Assembly: GCA_001939145.1 (NCBI GenBank)
Contig: LSRX01000370.1
Coordinates: forward strand, 419,404-483,403
Direction of reading: 5' to 3'
DNA from: Symbiodinium microadriaticum
Taxonomy: Eukaryota; Sar; Dinophyceae; Suessiales; Symbiodiniaceae
Length of the DNA stretch: 64,000 nt
The position numbers were made by a program, and so were the translations under genes. The notes below the pieces were generated by a model that did not search any database, had not been told where the DNA came from, and was given only the letters and a program-made list of their open reading frames with translations. Positions within the stretch are counted from its first letter, which is position 1. Every line of letters begins with the position of its first letter. Below, in pieces: positions 59,900 to 64,000 of the stretch.

Positions 59900-62095
59900 A
59901 AACTGAGAGCTCGATGCCACCATAGTCTCAGGAGTTGCACATTGCCAATACCTTGCTCCACGGCGCTGTTGTAGACAAAGTGGCGTCCATTGGCATTGTA
60001 GTACAACGATCGTCCGACGACTTCCTTCACTGCTGCGTCGATGGACACCTTGCCCAGCGCCAGATCTCTCTTGGGCTGATAAATTCCAGCATCTCCAGCT
60101 GAGCACACCTTCTTGGGCTGCAAGATGTAGAAGATCCCTTTCTGGTTCTGCAGGTTTCCCTTGTTGGAGAAGTAGTCGTTCTTGGGGTTGAAGAAAGGTG
60201 GCACACCGGTGCCGATTTCGGCCAAAATCAGACCCATGGCGAAGTCATCGAAAGTGCGAGTGCCTTTCTTGTTGGTTCTTGGGTCCGCGTTCTGGTTAAG
60301 ATTGTAGTACATGTTGGCGAGGCTTCCTGACAGCCAGCAGAACGGACTGGACCCTGACTGCAAAAAAATCTGGTGACAGGGCCGTGAAACATTGATAAAC
60401 GGTGTAACCTGGCAGTAAGAAGAAACACTGTTTGCTCATCGCCGGGAAGTCCAACCCACAATGAGCCATTAATCGCTTTTCAGAGATGTGGCATCTATCT
60501 ACTATCCCCCGCAGGTCCTGCTCGTTGGTCACTGGTCAACATGGCTAAACCAAAGTCGATGATCTTGATGATGCCGCCTCAAGAAGATGTCGCGGTTTAA
60601 GGTTTAGAGTTTGCACTGAATGTTCCATTGCAGCTTTGCAATCAAAGCACAATCAAAGTGAAATGGGTGATCCCAGGAGGACGTTTGGCTCAAACATTCA
60701 ATACGACAGATTGCGACGGTGTGTTGAAAAACTGCTCCTGTTTGTGCACTTGCAGCAGAAGGCTCGACACACTCACCCTTCCAAACCTGCATTTACCTCT
60801 GTGAGACAGCGCACCTTGCAGAAAAGGCTTCGTCAACATGATGTTGTCAGGCTTGAGATCCTTGTGTACCACGCCGCATTGTCCAAGCCACTGGAATCCA
60901 GCGGCCAATTGGCCGTAGAGCTTCTTGGCCAGGGCTTCATCCGTCAACAGCGCCTAACATGGCCAGCAACACCTCCATAAAATAAAACGGTCACACTTAC
61001 GGAACATCTGCTGGCTTTCGCCTCGCGGAGTGCCTCTGCTATGGCCACCCGATCGTCTTGCTCAGTTTTTCCAAGGCACATCTCCCAGTGGAGTCCGAAC
61101 ACCACCCAGTGCTCCCTCTGCACTTACGCCGTCGTACAGGGTGTCTGACAGGCTTCCACCAGCCGCCAACTCCATGATTACCACGCCTCTGGCACGGAAT
61201 CGAGCAACAAAACTTTGAAAAGCGAGGCTCCTACAGGCAGACAAGAGCAAGAACCGTTTGAAACTAGCGCCCATGTGCTCCGCCTCGAGACTGCCAATCG
61301 ATGACTTCAAAGTAGCGGATGATGTTCGGATGGGGGTAGCCTGGGCAGCGCTGCATGTACTTCCAGACCTCGGATCGGAGGCAGGGTGTCACGTGCATGT
61401 GCACGCAAAAAGCAGTCTGGAGAGATCACAGACTTCGCATTCAATAAAATGACCCCTGAATGCAGAGTAGCGATGGGCAAGCCAGCCCCAAACCGCCCAA
61501 AGCATCCCGGCGTTCCAGGCCCGAGTGCCCACATGCAGCTGAGATGCACGCTGCTCCGTGCGAAACGATGTCGATGACTCCTCCGATCCGATGGAGATGA
61601 CTTTGGCCACGACTTGCCTGATGCAGCGGCAGCTGGATACTTCTAGTAGTATTCGTATAGTAATTGTACGTAAAGCAGAGATGTAATGTTCAACAGTAGT
61701 ATTTGCAGCAATCGTCGTGACAAAAGAAGCTTGCAATGCTTCAACACTGTTGCAGCACGCTGATGCTGCAATGACTCGATTTCACGCACATGCGGGACTG
61801 GCCTTCCGGTCTGCTGCTCTGTGGCCAAGTAAACCGTCCCGTAAGCGCCGCTACCCTTTCTTTCGCCAAGCTGGTAGTGGCCATACTCACCTCGGTACAC
61901 GGAAAACACTACTTATGCTGCAGGCAAACAATACGGGCATACAGACTTTCTCGTTTTTTCGCAGATGTGCTGCAGCATGCACTCGCAACCTGCAAAACGG
62001 CTATGTATCTTCGTGACAAGCTGCCATCAATGATCTCGTTTGAAAGACCTTCGGTAAAAGCCCTGATCTCCAACTCAGTCACGGAGTTGTGTCTC
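59900..62095 (-). CDS. Protein kinase, multi-exon
   Basis: Kinase subdomains appear in order on the minus strand. Exon 62095-62013 carries TELEIRAFTEGLSNEIIDGS. Exon 61890-61803 carries the glycine loop GSGAYGTVYLA. The exon from 61617 carries QVVAKVIS, with the ATP-binding lysine. About 61390-61280 is EVWKYMQRCPGYPHPNIIRY (helix C to strand 4). About 61180-61100 is GVVIMELAAGGSLSDTLYDG (hinge). About 60935-60820 is the catalytic loop VVHKDLKPDNIML. About 60600-60550 is IIKIIDFGLAML (DFG). About 60300-60180 is FDDFAMGLILAEIGTGVPPF (helix F). Joins 62013/61890 (GA donor, phase 1) and 61803/61617 (GC donor, phase 2) fit. HKD replaces HRD, but the catalytic Asp, Lys and Asn are present. I cannot find an APE motif. 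Substrate and subfamily are unknown, and the 5' start is not located. Confidence 0.8.
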
Positions 62096-62099
62096 CTGC

Positions 62100-64000
62100 A
62101 GGGAATCGGGCTTCGCACAAGAATTGGTTTGACCATGTTCTTTTTTCATAAACTGACTGGCAATATTCGCAGGAAAAATCGGTAATTTTTGCTCAGTCTA
62201 ACATAGACAATGTCTCAATCCACGGATCTCCTTGCCGCGGTGGCAAGGTGCAACTGAAGTATGGACAGCCAGAAGAGCATCGCGAGGAGCGGGTCTACCA
62301 AGCAAGTATTGCACAAACACGATATTTCTGGCCAATGTGGCTGCAGCGGGTCAAGGAAGCAACAAGATCAAGCAAACTTGCATTTTCGACCCTTAGCCTG
62401 AAAGGTCTCCATCAAGCATGTGCGACCGGATACCACTCAGCCACCGAAGGGAACATCGAGGGGGAAGCTTTTTGCGCTGATTCACGCCAGATGGGGCACC
62501 ATGTCGAGTCTGTGGGGGCCCTGCAAAGCTGGCCAAGAGGTTTCGTGGCTCACGCGTGTAGGCATCGAGCACCTTGGGCTCATGTGGCTGTCCTCAGCAC
62601 GGCACATGCGATGTGTGGATGTCTCGGTTCTCAACACAGAAAGTCATTAGGCGTCGTACTCTCGCATCTTCCGCTCTTGGCGTCCGCCTACAGGCAGACC
62701 CCGCAATTGGAAAAGCCTGCATCTTCCACGGCTTCGACCTGCTGCAGGCTGCCACGTGCTTTGATTGTCTGTCGTCGGTTCGAACTTCAGCAGCTGCACT
62801 TCGCGAGCCTTCTCGAAGCCAAACCTTAGTGCACAAGCCACAAGCTGCTTGGGAGTGCGGCCATGCTTCACGCATGAACAGAGCAGGATAAAACGTTAGC
62901 TGCACATGCACAGTTTCATCCCATGTCTGAGGCGAGAACTGCTTTGATTGCACCTGCTGCATCACGGCATCGATGCGCTAACATAATCCCAACCCGTTTC
63001 TGCTGCTCATGACTCTCTGGCCACTCTTTGGGTTGAATCGTTCCAAAACAAATCTCAAGATGCCTCCGCAGACGCGGGTGTAGGCTCTGTAGCCCGGAAA
63101 CACTGGAAACACTGAGGGGCCTCACGGCATTTGGAGTCACAGTTGCAATCCGAATCCTACGACATGGTCGATGTTGAGCTGCGCTGAAACGGCCGTAAGG
63201 GTCCGACAGAACCAGAAAAAACGTCACGGAGTCCCTGTCAAAGCAGTCAAACCCTGCTTCATGCACTAAATGCAGCAAGAAATTGTGGGCGCATGAAGCC
63301 TCCCATGCATCGAGGGCTGCTGTCCAGAGCGACTTTGCCACCTTTGCTCTGCTGACATCAAAGCGCTGCAGCTTCCATGCGCCACCACGGCATCAAGCCA
63401 GCCTGCAGAGCCTGGTCGCATGAGCAGGAGACGGCCCCTGCAGTGTTTGTCAATGGCATGGCACTCATAACCGATCCAAAAGCGTAAGAGCCAGGCCCAG
63501 ACAAGACTCAAGAGTCAACACGATACTTGCCCATGCCTGGCGATGCTATTGCGCTGGCCTTCTTTGGGAGCCTCTGGCCCTGTGCAACTAAGCGCCTGCA
63601 TCAGCCAGCAGTTCCGGCCTCACACGCTGCATGGCTCCAAGGTGCTGTGGCCAACATCACCGAAGTGTGCCAAACTGACGACGGGAGCTGAGAGCCCGGC
63701 TCTCAGTGGCCTGCTCGATAAAGACCTCTTCTGCTGATGATGACACGGCTAGTCTTTGGATTGGATTGTTCAAAGTGTTGTGATTGTGAGGCGAAGCGGA
63801 TGTTTTTCATATGTTGGAGCTTCGGGGGCACATCTTGCACGCATCCCCGCTTAAACCTCACCAATGTGCGCCTCTGGCTCTGCAGTCATCATCTCGGAAG
63901 CCACTTTGCCAATAACTAGCAGAAATCTACAATAGCCGCTCTAGCCCTCCAAGCACCAATCTCTGCAGCCAAATGCTGACATCGGACATACTCACTGGAG
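62100..64000. other. Unrecognised DNA upstream of the kinase
   Basis: Minus-strand segments such as HPRLRRHLEICFGTIQPKEW (about 63070-63020) and TPKQLVACALRFGFEKAREV (about 62855-62795) look protein-like and could be upstream kinase exons or another gene. Nothing joins them and no domain is recognised. I saw no repeats of note. Confidence 0.3.

Overview
The window looks like nuclear DNA of a dinoflagellate, most likely a photosynthetic lineage related to Symbiodiniaceae/Suessiales (inference). Four things point there. (1) Conserved protein fragments are split by short introns, and many 5' splice sites must be GC or GA rather than GT, usually in the context AAG|GC or AAG|GA. (2) Short TTTAGGG/CCCTAAA telomere-type tracts are scattered through introns and spacers. 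(3) One gene encodes a protein with a three-part presequence (signal peptide, Phe-type plastid transit segment, twin-arginine lumen signal), as expected for a secondary, multi-membrane plastid. (4) Conserved genes are sparse and sit among many simple repeats, satellites and foldback elements.

Layout. 0-7 kb: a foldback element with a tRNA-like B box, a diverged tandem duplication and a decayed Ty1/copia-type retroelement (about 4.0-6.25 kb, + strand). 8.6-14.6 kb: a satellite that changes orientation in the middle, a cluster of hairpin-forming palindromes, a degenerate TA-rich repeat and purine/pyrimidine-skewed duplicated DNA. 15-22.6 kb: mostly non-coding, with a gene fragment carrying an RLWC motif and a 245-bp tandem duplication. 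22.65-26.3 kb: a sharply bounded AT-rich island with a two-part 157-bp satellite.

26.4-62.1 kb holds nearly all the recognisable genes, and every one is on the minus strand. In transcription order they are: a protein kinase (62.1-59.9 kb), a FUSC/ArAE-like membrane transporter (55.9-52.85 kb), phosphoglucomutase (52.04-49.59 kb; all 8 exons could be joined in frame), an unknown gene (44.8-44.2 kb) followed by another (43.8-43.15 kb), a multi-exon TIR-like membrane protein (42.9-41.1 kb), frameshifted coding remnants (40.4-39.5 kb) and possible exons (37.8-37.1 kb), a secreted coiled-coil protein (30.27-27.45 kb) and the thylakoid-lumen-type protein (26.98-26.37 kb). This one-way arrangement matches known dinoflagellate genomes. 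The genes do not form one pathway. Phosphoglucomutase serves sugar phosphate metabolism, the lumen protein serves the plastid, and the transporter, TIR-like and secreted proteins are membrane or secretory products.

Splice sites were placed by eye from reading-frame phase and remembered family alignments. No search was run. Where only motif islands were visible, exon limits are approximate and this is stated.
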